DNA of 64,000 bases from Apricaphanius iberus (lineage: Eukaryota > Chordata > Actinopteri > Cyprinodontiformes > Aphaniidae). Where the stretch lies: assembly GCA_028564705.1 (NCBI GenBank), contig JAPXFQ010000344.1:1245001-1309000 (forward strand), read 5' to 3'. The notes under the pieces were generated by a model that was not told the origin of the DNA, made no database searches, and saw only the letters and a list, made by a program, of their open reading frames with translations. Positions 44,361 to 56,834 of this stretch are shown in pieces; the stretch's first letter is position 1; the number at the start of each line of letters is the position of its first letter. Both the position numbers and the translations under genes were made by a program.

Positions 44361-46530
44361 TCAGAACTTTGGTAACAATTCAATCAGGAGCCTGGTGATG
44401 AAGTGTCAGTGATACTGTGACTGACATGGAGTCAAAGCATCAGCATGACATGGAGGAAATACTGATAAACACCCTGGCTTATCACCCCAAGCTACCACCT
44501 GTTTTTTTATACAGAGACATGAATAAAAAAAATAAAAATAAAAAAAACATTATAAAGAGGTTAAACTATTTAGACAGGAAAGCTCTTAAGGGGTTTGTGG
44601 GTGGCTCTTAAAAGAGCCGTTGTGGCTACAAAGTCATGCTTCTCTCCACCAAGAAGTGAGCCATGAACAGCTTCCTCATCTGGACAGCCTCTCTGGAGGA
44701 GGTTTTGGCTGTAACACAAACCAGGCCTAGCAATGGCTCCACCACAGCAAGTCCCACGCCGCTCATATATTATATCACACACCTTTAGTACGATGGACAG
44801 CCGCTCAGCATTGTAGTTGGTGTTTTGGCAGCCAATGCTCTGACCTAAGCAGGACAACAGCTCCTCGAACTAGACGAGCAGGCCAGGTTCTCCGACAAAG
44901 CGAGGAGCTGGTGTCCATGGATCACCCCACCTGCACTCAACTGGGTCTTTATCTCTCCGATCCCCAACTGGAGCGGTCCCAGCTTCGCCTGAGGCCAGGC
45001 CGAACATGTAACGCGGTCAGCTCAGAAACCAGCCATGAAGTTTATTAGAGCTGTGACCTTTAATGTTTAAGTTAATACAGCTTGTACATTTATGGCAGGA
45101 AGCCTAAATTTGAGCCATTGCCACGCCCATCTGCTTTGACGCAGAAAAATTCTGTTGGTAACTTTTGATCCCCAGTGTCATAAGTCTGTCATCACTGGTT
45201 TTCAACTCTGTAAGCCAAAAGCTCTAGCAGGAGACAAGCCGATCGATTTAAATCTTTAGGGGTAGTTCATCGACAAGTGTAAAATGAAAAATAAATTAGC
45301 ATTTGAACCAATTTCGCAGACTTCCTTTGCGTCTAAGACTACCAAATAGTAAATTTTCACACATACTTGATGTTTGTGCAAAGTTAGATGAGTGTTCATA
45401 TATGTTTAGGCCTCCAAAAAACCAATTCATTGCGGAACGGAATAAAAAGAAATAGGCCTTTGCAGCACTTTGCTCCTCGGGCCTAATAATTAAACATTTA
45501 TTTTACCTACACTTCTCACTTATTTGCTAGTATGTGTTGTTCTTTTCTGTTGCATTCTATTGCATAAAATGGTATAAAAGTTTATACTTCTTTTAAGGTT
45601 GTGCATTTCATGCTGAGTACTTCCTACCGAACATTGGTCAGTCTGAAAATGTACTTACATTTGCACAAAACCATCTTAATCTTACCTACTGTACTCTTGG
45701 TATGAGAAGTCTTGTCCCCAAGAGGCATTCAGATGAGTGCCACTTTAACCTCAGCTAATATTACTAAGGGACAATTATTCTCACAGTCAATGGAAATGAC
45801 CTATAACCTAAAATGCTTTAATTAAAGATCTTACATTGGTACTCAGGAAGTGTTGAGGTAAGGTATATTTTTTATGTAAGCAAGCTTTCTGGGTACCTTT
45901 TGACAGTCAATTATCTCGTTGCAAGCATATATAAGTGTAATTTACATTTTTCAGATAATAACCAACACAAGCCAGGGAACCTAGTGGCACATGAAGTGCT
46001 GATCATGTAGTCTTTAAAATTGCTATTAATCCATTAAGGGGGGTATGGGAGTAATAATAACAAAATCCCTGCCATACCCCTTAACTCTTGCAATCATAAC
46101 ACGTGTACACAGCTAGTCTACCTTCAGGTAGTAAACTACAAATTTACACATTCAAAGAAAACCTTAATATTGTCGAAAAGGAAATTGAAGTTATTATTTT
46201 TATTTTCTGAATATCAAGTGTCTGGATAACTCAGTATGATGCAATACTTTCACTACTGAAATATTGCAAATAAACTAAGGAACAACAGCACATAACACAA
46301 TGGTCTTTAAATATCAATTTTTGTGATTAACTGGGACATGATTTTCTGATGTCCTTTTTCTGCAGATATTATGACATTTATAGTTGCACATTTCATATAA
46401 ATGTGACAGTTGAACATTAATAAGAGCATTTTTGTGAGCAAAATAATTTGATCTTCTGCACACAAATGTGACATTTGCTCATATGTGCCCACTGAGAATA
46501 ACGGTATAGGATGATGGACGATGATTGTAC
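44361..46530. other. Unassigned sequence, about 2.2 kb
   Basis: No supported feature. The 44570-44860 part is somewhat GC-rich with a 95-codon minus frame that shows no motif. Confidence 0.45.
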
Positions 46531-46608
46531 CTGTGATTAGGGACATGGTAACAGGGATGCTTTGCCTCCTTCACTTGAGCTGGAATGCTGTCGATGCCTG
46601 AGGATAGT
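46531..46608 (-). CDS. Candidate exon 3 of a putative minus-strand gene
   Basis: A 78-nt segment bounded on the minus strand by a good acceptor (tattttctgtttttcag) and a donor (ATCACAG|GTACAAT). One frame is open throughout: LSSGIDSIPAQV, KEAKHPCYHVPNH. The other two frames have stops. It begins with the last base of a codon and ends with two bases over, which fits the phase left by candidate exon 2. The peptide was not recognised. Conservation could not be checked, and short open segments with fair splice sites do arise by chance. Confidence 0.35.
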
Positions 46609-48629
46609 CTGAAAAACAGAAAATATAATTGAAATGGAGGTCAGGAAGACAACATTAAAGATTTCTACTACAATTTTCTTTGCATATGTTTGAGAATTAA
46701 CTGACGCCCTGATGGAGAGATTTTTACTGGGTGCGCAGATGAAAATTAAGTGTCCGTGTGAGGGAACTTTGGCAGGACACTTTGTTGTTTCTGGAGAGCA
46801 GTTAATTTCTTGATCGAATCAGTGACAAGATATACTCTTTAACTACTTGGCTTGAGGGAGGCCTAACAGACACAGTGTTCTGGAAACAAGAGGTTGCTGG
46901 CCATCAGCACAGCCTGCTTTCGTTCAGCCCTGGAGCAATTCAGCTCCCCAACTGCTGCCAGAAGTGAAGAAATGTCGGCTAGGAGTATTTTGCTAAAACT
47001 GTGCAAAAATATGTGGTACTAAATGTTTCACCAAACATTTTGAAGCACTCAAACTCAAGATTTCCAATGTGAGAGATGAAATCATAATAAAATAAATTAA
47101 TGTAAGACAGAAATTAACCTGAATTGAAAATCTAATTGAATGTCTGTCCAATCTGAATTGTCAACTATTACCAAGACCTCCTGCCCCCAAATTATCCCGA
47201 TGTGTATTTGCTGGATTTTTGAGTAAGTCATTAAAGTGCAGCCGCATGGCTCTCATGTCAGTTTTTCATTAGTAGAGGTAAATAATTTCCTTCATTTATT
47301 ATGTATGGGATGGCCGATGAGGGGCCTTCGATGTTTGTAACTCTAGAAATGGTGAAAAAACTGATTTTAAAGGGATGAATAAAAACAACTAACTTTAATC
47401 GCTTTAAATAGCCATTTCTCATTATGATGGTCGTCATTCCTTATAGCAGTCGAAAGAAAGATGTATTTATGTTGCCTTCCATTAATAATATGTTTCCTTA
47501 AAGTTTATAAACAAACATGTTGAATTGTTTTTTTTATGATCAACTAAATTGCATTCTATACTTCCAGGTATTATTAAAAATATATTGGCATCATCTCAAA
47601 AAAGGAAAATTACTATTTTCTTATCTGTTTCCTTTTTCCTGGTTTCTTCTGACAAAATTAAGCCAAAAGGACGATCACAAAGCAGAGTGAAACAATCACT
47701 GTCAAGCAAGTACAATTAGTATTATTAATATATGGGCTTTCTACCTGCAACAATGGAGCTGCCATTATATATAATGTTCTCTGCCGGTCTTGGCAGAGAG
47801 AGCAAGGAGGGAATGGGACACTGTGATCTGGTGAATAAGAGAAAAAAGCCTGAGCAATCATGGCAGGCTCACAACATTAAAACCTTTTATAGATTTCTCC
47901 ATGCTGCCATTTTCTGATGAGAGGGACATTTTCAATGGGTTGTGATTGCTACTGTCAGAAGATCATGGCTCGCTGGTAGATGGAGGGTTTGAGAGCCACT
48001 GCTGATGGAAGGGAACAGAGAAAAACTCCATTTTGATCGTCATCGCATTTCTACTTTATATTCATTGTGTCTTCTTCGACCTGAGTCTCTTGCATTTTCC
48101 CTATCTCTGTGTGTGACTATATGGAATAATAGAGCTGAGGCGTTTAAGCATGTTAACACTCACAGTGTGGGTCAAAACAATAATTTGTCTTGCAGAAGTC
48201 ATATTAGAATGTTGACATGCCTTATACATCACATGTTTATTCTTTTTCATCAGTCAACATTGTGAATTAAATAGATACCAGTTCGTTTTAAAACACATAT
48301 AATTCTAAAGCCAGTGTAGTATTGGAGGAATAAATAATTGGTTTTATGTTGGTTTTATTTTCAACTTAAATGAGTAATTGCGCAAAATAGATCCCACTCG
48401 ACTAAATTAAGCACAGATTCAAGCTTACAACTAATTTGAACTTAACAATCAAGCTACCTTCAAATGCTGATGTTATTAAATGACACTAGAACATCCAGTG
48501 AAAACCAACCCAAATGCATGAGAACATACAGTACAGCCTCCAAACAAAAGGGTGTCATTTTGCTCTAAGGCCTCAGTGCTAAACATTTCATTAGCACAAT
48601 GTTTAATGATTTCTAGATTTAAAGCTTAC
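46609..48629. other. Unassigned sequence, possible intron 2
   Basis: No mobile element recognised. If the exon model holds, this is intron sequence between exons 2 and 3. Confidence 0.4.
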
Positions 48630-48657
48630 CTTAAAAAAGAGTTCCATCCATCTGAAC
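48630..48657 (-). CDS. Candidate exon 2 (28 nt) of a putative minus-strand gene
   Basis: Minus-strand acceptor catcttttgcactttcag and donor TTTAAG|GTAAGC are both close to consensus. In the phase set by candidate exon 1 it reads (G)SDGWNSFL and leaves two bases that join exon 3 to give Arg. Exons this small do occur in vertebrate genes. No identity can be given. Confidence 0.35.
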
Positions 48658-48751
48658 CTGAAAGTGCAAAAGATGTGCAGTTCACGACAAACCAAAGGTT
48701 AGTTGCTGCATGCTGTTTCTGATAGCTACATTTTCTCCTCCACATGACTTC

Positions 48752-49361
48752 TGTCGTGACTCATATTTTTTGGGGCTACTTTATATAACAGTCTCGTATT
48801 AAATATGTTTATATAATCTTTAGTTAGTATTCAGAAAGTAAAAGTCTGTTTTAATTAGCTTGCATGATGGTAAAGATATGTTTGTCAGTATTGTTTATGG
48901 GGCTAAGCTTTTAAGTCGTAAAACTTTTGGCTAAAGTTTATGGCATGTTGTAAAAGCAGGATGTTTAGATAAGAAACTGGGAGAAAAGTTTTAGAGAAGC
49001 AGATAGCCATTTAACCATAAATCTTTATAATGAACCTTTGACCCAGAACAGAGACGACCCATCTTCTGACTCCAGGATTCTCTGACAGCAAATCATGGCT
49101 AAGACACTGTATGAAAATGTTCTGATTGGAGAGATTAGAAACGCCTAGAGGCCCGGTTGTCTATAAAGCTGTGAAATGAAGATCAGTTAGTTGTTCAGAT
49201 TTCTTTAAATCTGGACCACAGAGGAAATTACGGGGGCAAGTTCCTCTGTAAAACTGCAATTTGTTAATCTGTTCAAAATAAATGTTAAACTGGAAATTGG
49301 CTCCATTTTGTCTCTGCTTGAACATGCATTGAATTACTTATGATAATTATTTAATTCAACA
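48752..49361 (+). mobile_element. Solo LTR of the 23.5-31.5 kb LTR family
   Basis: A 610-bp LTR flanked by CTTC on both sides (48748-48751 and 49362-49365). It ends TTCAACA like the paired LTRs, with TATAAA at 49162-49167 and AATAAA at 49277-49282. The first 90 bases (TGTCGTGACTCATATTTTTT...) differ strongly from the paired LTRs, while the remainder is closely similar with a few short deletions. It formed either by LTR-LTR recombination or from a sub-family with a different U3 start. Confidence 0.9.
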
Positions 49362-49365
49362 CTTC

Positions 49366-49689
49366 CATGATACAGGGTACAGAAAAGCTCTCTAAAATGT
49401 AATTTCTTCATATTTGCAGTGTGTTTTGGTTAATATGGCACAAGGTAACTACATAAAGGTATGTTTTGGTTAAGCTATTATATTATTTTCTGTGCAATGT
49501 TCCCTCAAAGCTGCGCATGGGCGCAATTGCATACAAATGACACAGTTTTCGCACACAGAAAATCTGAGCTGCGCACAAAATGAAATCTAGCCTGAATGGA
49601 AAATAAAATAAACAAATAATTTATTCTGTGCTATTTTTGCAATATGGAATAATGAGCATGTGCGCTTGTGCATGTACAGTTCCAGTGGT
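49366..49689. other. Unassigned, with a repeat-like piece
   Basis: 49495-49605 ('aatgttccctcaaagctgcg', 'tgagctgcgcacaaaatg') looks like a scrap of a common vertebrate interspersed repeat, but ends and family were not determined. Confidence 0.35.
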
Positions 49690-52528
49690 GCTCCAGCACA
49701 GCTCCATATTGATAACCTTTGAATTTACTTTACCCAACGTTCCAAAATCTGAAAGAAAATTTCATTACAGTAGAACTTTATCAGACAGTGCTGTAACAAG
49801 TTTTAAAGAATCATTTCTATTCTTGCTTCCCTATTTGTCTCAGAATACCACAATGGATCGAAGTAATTCCAACACTTACCCTTCAGAAAATGATGGTCTG
49901 GTTCAAAGTATTACTTCCTCACTGCGTTCGGCGAAAGACAGTGTAGCCCCTTAAAAAAGAAGGCAATCAGCCATAGGAGGTTGGCTCCCTGGTTTAGTGC
50001 AGAGTTGCGTACTTTAAAGCAAAATACTAGGAAATTGGAGAGAAAATGGTGCTGTACACATTTAAATGATTCCTTTCTAACCTGGAAAAATAGTCTACAA
50101 CTTCATAAAAACGCCCTTCGACAAGCTAGAACAGCAAATTTCTCGTCATTAATAGAGGTAAATAAAAACAATCCTAGGTTTCTTTTTAGTACAGTTGCCA
50201 AACTTACACAGAGTCATAGCTCTGTTGAGCCAACTATTCCCCCTTCCCTCAGTAGTGATGACTTTATGGGATTATTCATAGGTAAAATAAATTCTATTAA
50301 AAATAAAATCATTGGCATTCTCCCAAACTTCATTAATTCTCTTTCAGTAAATGAGGCAGTATCAGAGAGAACTGAGGAATCATGTTCATATCTGTACCAT
50401 TTTGATTCTGTTCAATTTTCAGAATTATCACAAATATTAGATTTAATCTAAACTCTCAACTTGTATGTTAGACCTAATACCAACCAAATTATTTAAGGAA
50501 GTGTTCCCTCTGGTTACTGGCCCTACTCTAGACATGATTAATCTACCTTTAATAAATGGTAATGTGCCACAGGAATTTAAGGTTGCTGTAATTAAACCTT
50601 TACTTAAGAAACCCTCCCTGGATCAAGATAATTTAGCTAACTACAGACCTATAACTAACCTTCCTTTCTTATCCCAAATAGATGCTTATCAAGTATGTGA
50701 GCATCTAAACAGCAACAACCTGTTTGAAGAATTTCATTCAGGTTTTAGAGCTCATCATAGCACAGAAAAAGCACTAGTGAAAGTTACTAATGATAATCTA
50801 ATGGCCTCAGATAATGGATTTGTGACTGTTCTGGTCTTGTTAGATCTCAGTGCTGCTTTTGACACAATTGATCATAAAATTATCTTAGAAAGGCTTGAAC
50901 ATGTTGTGGGGATCAAAGGAACAGCACTAGGCTGGTTTAAATCATATCTGTCCAGTTTGATGATGTTAATGATAAATCTTCTTCACACTCAATGGTTACT
51001 TGTGGAGTGCCACAGGGTTCTGTGCTCAGACTGATTCTCTTTACTATATACATGCTTCCAATTGATAAAATTATCAGACAACATTGAATGAATTTCCACA
51101 GTTATGCTTATGATACACAATTATATTTATCCATAAAACCTGATGAAGCCATTCAGTTTGGTAGATTACAAGCATGTCTGGAAGACATAAAAACCTGGAC
51201 GACTCTGAATGTTCTACTTTTAAATTCAGACAAGACTGAAGTTTTTGTCTTTGGACCAGAACCTTTGAAAATGAAACTGCTAAATCAATCACTTCATCTG
51301 GATGGCATCGATTTGGTCTCTGGTAATGATGTAAAGAACCTCGGCGTAATTTTTGATCAAGACATGACATTTAAATCCCATATCAAACAGGTTTCAAATA
51401 TTTCTTTCTTTCACCTCCGGAATATTGCTAAAATTAGAAACACCTGTCCAGGAGTGATGCAGAGAATCTAGTCCATCCATTTGTTACTTCAAGGCTGGAC
51501 TACTGTAATTCCTTATTATCAGGAAGTCCACAAAATGCAATTAAAAGCCTTCAGTTGATCCAAAACGCGGCAGCAAGAGTTCTGATGAATATTAAAAAGA
51601 GAGATCACATTTCTCCTGTTTTGGCTTCTCTCCATTGGCTCCCTATTAAATCCAGAAAAGAGTTTAAGATCCTCCTCCTTACTTAGAAAGCCCTTAATAA
51701 TCAGCTCCATCGTACATCAGAGATCTGATTGTTCCATATGTTCCCAACAGAGCACTTCGTTCTCAGAATGCAGGTCTACTGGTAATTCCTAGGATTTCTA
51801 AAAGTAGAATGGGAGGCAGATCTTTTAGTTATCAGGCTCCTCTCCTGTAGAACCAGCTTCCAGTTTTAGTCCGTGAGGCAGATACTCTGTTTTTAAGACT
51901 AGGCTTAAAACCTTCCTTTTTGATAAAGCTCATAGTTAGAGTGGCTTAGGTTATCCTGAGCTATTTTTGTAGTTATGCTGCTATAGGTTTAGACTGTTGG
52001 ACCACTTTTACTACTTTTCTCCTTTACTACTCTCCAGATATATTTTTTTCTGCTGTTATTGCAATTGTTAACCCAGTTTTCTCTCAGTGTTTCTACCTGC
52101 TCAATACCCTGCTCAACTATAATGTCCCCTGCTGGATGGGGAACATCAGTCCAGATGATGCTCAAAGCGACAGAGCATCCTCCATGTTGTCTGTTGTCTG
52201 TCTTCTCAGACCCCCAGACGGTCGTGGCAGATGACCGCTTGTACAGAGCCAGGTTCTGCCGGAGGTTTCTTCCTGTTAAAGGGGAGTTGTTCCTCTCCAC
52301 TGTCACTAAATGCTTGTTCAGTATCAGGGATTGCTGAGGAATTGCTGTGGTTGGAGTCTCACATCGATGACTCATCGCAATCTGCTGGGATACCTTACAT
52401 AGAAAACTTTTAACTGATTGGAATGTTTGCATAACTGCATTGAAATGACTTTTGTTGTAAAGTGCCTTGAGATTACATTTGTTGTGAATTGCCGCTATAT
52501 AAATAAAAATGAATTGAATTGAACTGAA
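49690..52528 (+). pseudogene. L2-clade LINE, 5'-truncated, inactive ORF2 with full 3' end
   Basis: Runs from the linker after the endonuclease (49730-50450: WFSAELRTLKQNTRKLERKW) into the reverse transcriptase: FKVAVIKPLLKKPSLDQDNL, ANYRPITNLPFLSQI, FHSGFRAHHSTEKALV, LDLSAAFDTIDHKII and WFKSYLSS. It then passes, after a frameshift near 51000-51085, to HSYAYDTQLYLS. The catalytic YADD box therefore reads YAYD, losing an essential Asp. The thumb/C-terminal region continues (LLNSDKTEVFVFGPEPLKM, DVKNLGVIFDQDMTFKSHI) with a stop at 51471, then frameshifted IQNAAARVLMNIKKRDHIS. The 3' UTR (about 51900-52528) ends in 'gccgctatataaataaaaat' and ATTGA repeats, typical of L2. Stops lie near 49954 and 50451. 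It probably sits in the first intron of the putative minus-strand gene. Confidence 0.9.
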
Positions 52529-52647
52529 AATACACACTCGCCTGTATCAGTTTTCCACGACTGTTTTTAATGCGGCTGGGACCTGCACACTGACACAAAC
52601 AGGGGCTAGCTGTGGTTTTGTTACCTGGGCCTTCAGTATGGGCTTAC
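52529..52647. other. Short unassigned spacer
   Basis: Flanks the L2 tail. If the exon model is right, this is the start of intron 1. Confidence 0.4.
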
Positions 52648-52750
52648 CAAAATAATTATTTTGAGACAAATATATGAAAGCCATCAATACTATACACAAA
52701 AGCAATATGACATGGCCCGGTATGTCAGAGGTCTTATTTAAACCTGGCAT
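52648..52750 (-). CDS. Candidate first coding exon, single-pass membrane protein
   Basis: ATG at 52748-52750 opens MPGLNKTSDIPGH, followed by a hydrophobic stretch VILLLCIVLMAFIYL and SQNNYF. The exon can end at TTTTG|GTAAGC (donor at 52646-52647), leaving one base that joins exon 2 to give Gly. A short polar N-terminus followed by one membrane segment and a polar C-terminal side fits a type II membrane protein, as in many Golgi glycosyltransferases. No enzyme family was recognised. If unspliced the frame continues to a stop at 52547 (67 codons). The next two exon candidates keep phase, which raises confidence slightly. No homology support is available. Confidence 0.35.
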
Positions 52751-54126
52751 TAATAGCAGTATTGAGTGAAAGCTGTTGGAAGGCTTTCTACGTGAGGTTT
52801 ACCTCTGCATTTATTTTCATATTTTCTTTAAGTATAGTCATCATAATGCAGCTGTAGCATGTTTATGGGGAAGGTGGAAGGTGAGGGAGTGACAGACAGA
52901 GCACTGCATCAATTAGATTACGCATCGCTGATGGTGGACACTTTATTTTTGTTTGCTTAGACAAGCTGGGTAACTATAGGGTCTGCTGGCATCTATTCAC
53001 ATAATGGATCTCCAGCTCCAGCTTCTTTAAAAAAGTCTGCTGTGAAAGTTGAATATTCATAATTTCTGAGATCAAATCAATTTCTCCTCCTTCAGCCCTT
53101 GTGAAAAGGATTTAAAAACTTCTAAAGAATTGATGTGCACGGATTGTTGAAGGTGTGCTTTGCAAATGAAGATATAGAAGTGATAACTCTGTTCTGACCA
53201 TCCAATCAGAGCGTGGAAATTTTCTGACATAATTTATGAAAGGTTAGCCAACTATTTATTTTGGCAATGGGGTACGGGGCACTCTGCATGTTATTGAGTT
53301 TGCTCAGACACATGAAGAATCAGAAGGAACACTGGTTCTGTGGCAGTTGTATTTTTTATGTATAATGTTATGTTTCTTTGTTGGTTGCCTATGACCTGAG
53401 AAGACAAATGAGACCTCTACCAAAATTGCCAGGGCCTCTTTTGCCAAACCATGTGGGTTCACACCACCAAACAGCACTTCGTTCTGAGAACCAGTTAAAA
53501 TTCAGAAAATCCTCAGATGACAGGTAAGGGAATGCTTGGCTCCCTGCTGTCAGCTGCAATGACCATACTCAACACAGGACAGCATCAAATTCCCACTCAA
53601 TGTGAATACAAAAAATACAAAACAAAACTGTCAGTGGGCTATTGGTGTATTTTCACTGCTGGTCATGCATCTCCTGTTTATTGGCACCCTGGGCAACAAC
53701 CTATGCTACTCATATTAAAAGCCACAACTGAACATATTAAACAGAAGGTGGACTTGGCCAGATATTTTGTGTCAAATCATTGATCTCACCATAAGAAGCT
53801 TAAACATTTGATGGTTCCAGGGCCTAAAGAAAAAAAAGAAAATGTAATGAGTTTGTTGTTCACTATTTTTGTATCCCAGATACATTTATTTTTATGATAC
53901 TATCTCCAGGCTAATTGGATTTTAATTAAGAGAGATTAAGACAGGTCAGTGCACTAACCTGAGAAGGAGTGGCTTCAAGAATGAGCAGGTAAATTGTATT
54001 TCAGTCCAGATAGATATAGATTAGAAGGACCCCATAGAAGATTTTGTAGAAATGTACATATATATACTATATATATATATATATATTTCTCATTCTTTAG
54101 AAAAATATTGTTTACGTTTTTCACAG
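52751..54126. other. Unassigned sequence with weak exon-like segments
   Basis: A plus-strand segment ends at GATGACAG|GTAAGG (53514-53527) after a 40-codon open frame, and an 88-codon ATG frame lies at 53517-53783. Neither has a recognisable motif. An (AT)n tract is at 54054-54088. Confidence 0.35.
54054..54088. repeat. (AT)n microsatellite
   Basis: Interrupted AT tract upstream of the exon candidate at 54129. Confidence 0.9.
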
Positions 54127-54128
54127 TG

Positions 54129-54320
54129 ATGCTACCAGCCGGTAGCTGCCAAACAGCTGCTTCAGAGCTGCGGAGATATTGTTATCCGTCTGACGAGAGG
54201 AGTGACCGGAAAAGAGCAGAAACTAGAGTAGTTTTAGGTGAAGCCTACACTAGATGGACCCACATAAAACATTTCCACAGCATCAAACGCACAAGAAACG
54301 GCGAGTTTCCCCCTAGATCG
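54129..54320 (+). CDS. Candidate coding exon, unidentified basic protein
   Basis: ATG at 54129 follows an acceptor-like pyrimidine tract ending ttcacag (54126). The frame reads MLPAGSCQTAASELRRYC, then SDERSDRKRAETRVVLGEAY, TRWTHIKHFHSIKRTRNGEF and PPRS, and ends at a consensus donor AGATCG|GTAAGC (54321). The block R-V-x-L-G-x-A-Y-x-R-W-x-x-I-K recalls a repeated N-terminal exon seen in many fish predicted proteins linked to mobile elements. That resemblance is from memory. The exon is GC-richer than its surroundings. It may be the first exon of a host gene or of a domesticated or decayed transposon gene. Confidence 0.4.
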
Positions 54321-56533
54321 GTAAGCTAACTCACTTGCTAACTTGGTTAACGTGAGCTGTCAGTTAAACTCCTCTAGGATACATTCCTCACTGGACATGT
54401 TTCATGTTGTTCACTGGGCATATCAGCAGCTAACTAGGCAACTCAACAGCTGGATTGATGTTTTCATTATTGCAACTACAACCAAGAGAAACGAGATGTC
54501 ACTATCGTGCTCATGTTCTATATCCAACCTTTAAATCATAAAGTCCAGTCCGGATGTTGTTAATCAGTTTAATTAGAAATGTTCAATGTATGCCAGAAGA
54601 AAAATAGCTGAGTTCATTTTGTGACCCTGTCTCTGTCACAGCAAGATGCAAATCTGTATACTTGCTTTTTTAAGTAGAACTAAAGATTCAAATCAAATAA
54701 TGACTTTTAGTGAAAAGTAAACGTGACATCATATGGTGCAAGGATTTTAATATTTACACCATTCCTTTGATACGCAGAAATTTCTAGAAAATTAACTATG
54801 CAATCTGTAGAGCAGTTTCAAATGAAATACTACTTTGAAACGTCATTTAATACAACAGTATTTGTGCATTTTTTAAGAATAGAAAAGATTGATTGCTTCA
54901 GCTCAACAAAATTGTCAAAGAATGTTAAATAAAGTGGATACAGTTCTTGCAATAATACCACCACATAACTCTCTTTGCATTAAAGATAAACACTTTTTTG
55001 TTCTGTGGTGTTCTTTAGGTCACTCAGGGCACAGAGCCATGTGACCGATAAGCAGAACTGAAACTAATTGGATCTTTTTTGAGATAGAACAATATTTATT
55101 TGCTTTATGCTATCTTAATTCATGTTTGAATGAAAGCAAACAGAATATCTTATCAATTTAAGCAAAAAAATATCAATCTCATATTTGCACACTCTAGTGG
55201 CTCTTGTATTCCCATAAAGGTTACAAAATCTAACATCCAGGTACAAAGCATCAATTTACTTTATGAACAAGAAATAAATCGGTGAAAGGTTCTTTAATTA
55301 TCCTTGTCCAGTTATACTCTGGCTGCCACTTAGAAGGCTTCTAACATTCTCTGTTTATACTGATTGTGAGATCCAAGTTTATTTTTTCATGTCCATTCAG
55401 CATCCACTGTCAAACAGTCAGCTGCTCCTACAGCTCAAACACCACATTTGAAGCCAGAACAAGACTTTTATCTTTTATCCTGTCACCATCTATTAATCGA
55501 AAAGAGAGAAATTGCTCTATCTTGTTTAAGGGGACAGATTTTTCTATCTGCTTATTAACACTTTTCCTTTACTGCAGACAATAGATAAATCTTTATTAAC
55601 TTTGATGTACATTTTATGGTAGGAAAAAAAGACTCCTGACTGTGGAGTTCTCGCAGGCCAGAGAAAAAGCAGAATATTTAATAGGAGTCTATCTTTAATC
55701 ATATGCACTTCGGTTTTAATCTAAAAAAAAGTCTAATCTGGAAGAAAAAAAAAGTGTCAAGATTAATCTTATTGTTTGTAATTTGCAGATAAAAACATTA
55801 CATAAAAACCTGATCATGGAATTTTGTAATTGTATGTATTATTGCAATGTTCTAACCACATTTCCATGCCCTCCAGGGTTTTGGTTGTGGGGTGTGGGTT
55901 GGGTTTTTTTTGTGTTGTGTGTGGGTTTTTTTTGTGTTGCTAATTACATTACTAAAATTCTATATTTTACATACTACGTATCATGTCTAACCAAAAAATG
56001 CTCATGTAACTTACTTGCTTACTTGATTCAGAACCTAAATTCAGGTGACTCTGCAACCACTGTTGGCTCAAAATTTTGCACATCATTTGCTGCCCAGTCT
56101 CCTTCATCTCAGTGTATCATTCAAAAAGCATATAGCAATAATTATATGCCACTGCACATATGCCTATCTAATTAGGCAGGTGTGAGCAATTTACATACTT
56201 TTGCATCAGTTGTCCACAAAATACTCAGCCACAAAAGTGGCAGTGAAAACTGTATCCACAAAGAAACAATGTTCTTTACACAGGAAATACTGAGGCGCTC
56301 TACAAAAGGTTAATAACACCATCTCACTGTATGAAGGAGCAGTGATGTTCAGGATGACATTTCTTAATGGAGAAAATCTAATGATTGTTCTAAGACAGTG
56401 GAACGATTCACCTTGCTGCTTGATAACCTCAAAGACAGAAATGTATCTTTGAAATATAGATGTATTACTGTGAAAAATTACATTTGTGTTTTTTCTTTAA
56501 TCATTTGAAGTGATGCTCTTTTTCATAAACAGA

Positions 56534-56534
<1 letters not shown>
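54321..56534. other. Unassigned sequence, about 2.2 kb
   Basis: Contains a low-complexity G/T-rich stretch at 55872-55935. No supported gene. Confidence 0.45.
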
Positions 56535-56609
<75 letters not shown>

Positions 56610-56610
56610 T
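56535..56610. repeat. (ATT)n microsatellite
   Basis: About 25 perfect ATT units. Confidence 0.97.
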
Positions 56611-56834
56611 GTAGTAGTCTTTATTCAGAAAAAAAAAACTTGTCAGAGAAAGGAGCATTAGCAGGACTATTCTAAAGGAGTCTGAATCCAGCTCCACAAT
56701 CTTGTACTTATGCACTATAAAACTTACACAATAATCGTTTTGGTTAAACATATAAATCTGCAACAGTTTACTCACAAATAATAATAGATATTTAGAAATT
56801 GCGCAAATATTCTGCAGTAATATACCACAGATAG

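Noticed and set aside
53400..53783. Plus-strand exon-like segment and an 88-codon frame
   Set aside because: One good donor (GACAG|GTAAGG) but no convincing acceptor, no motif and no partner exon in phase.
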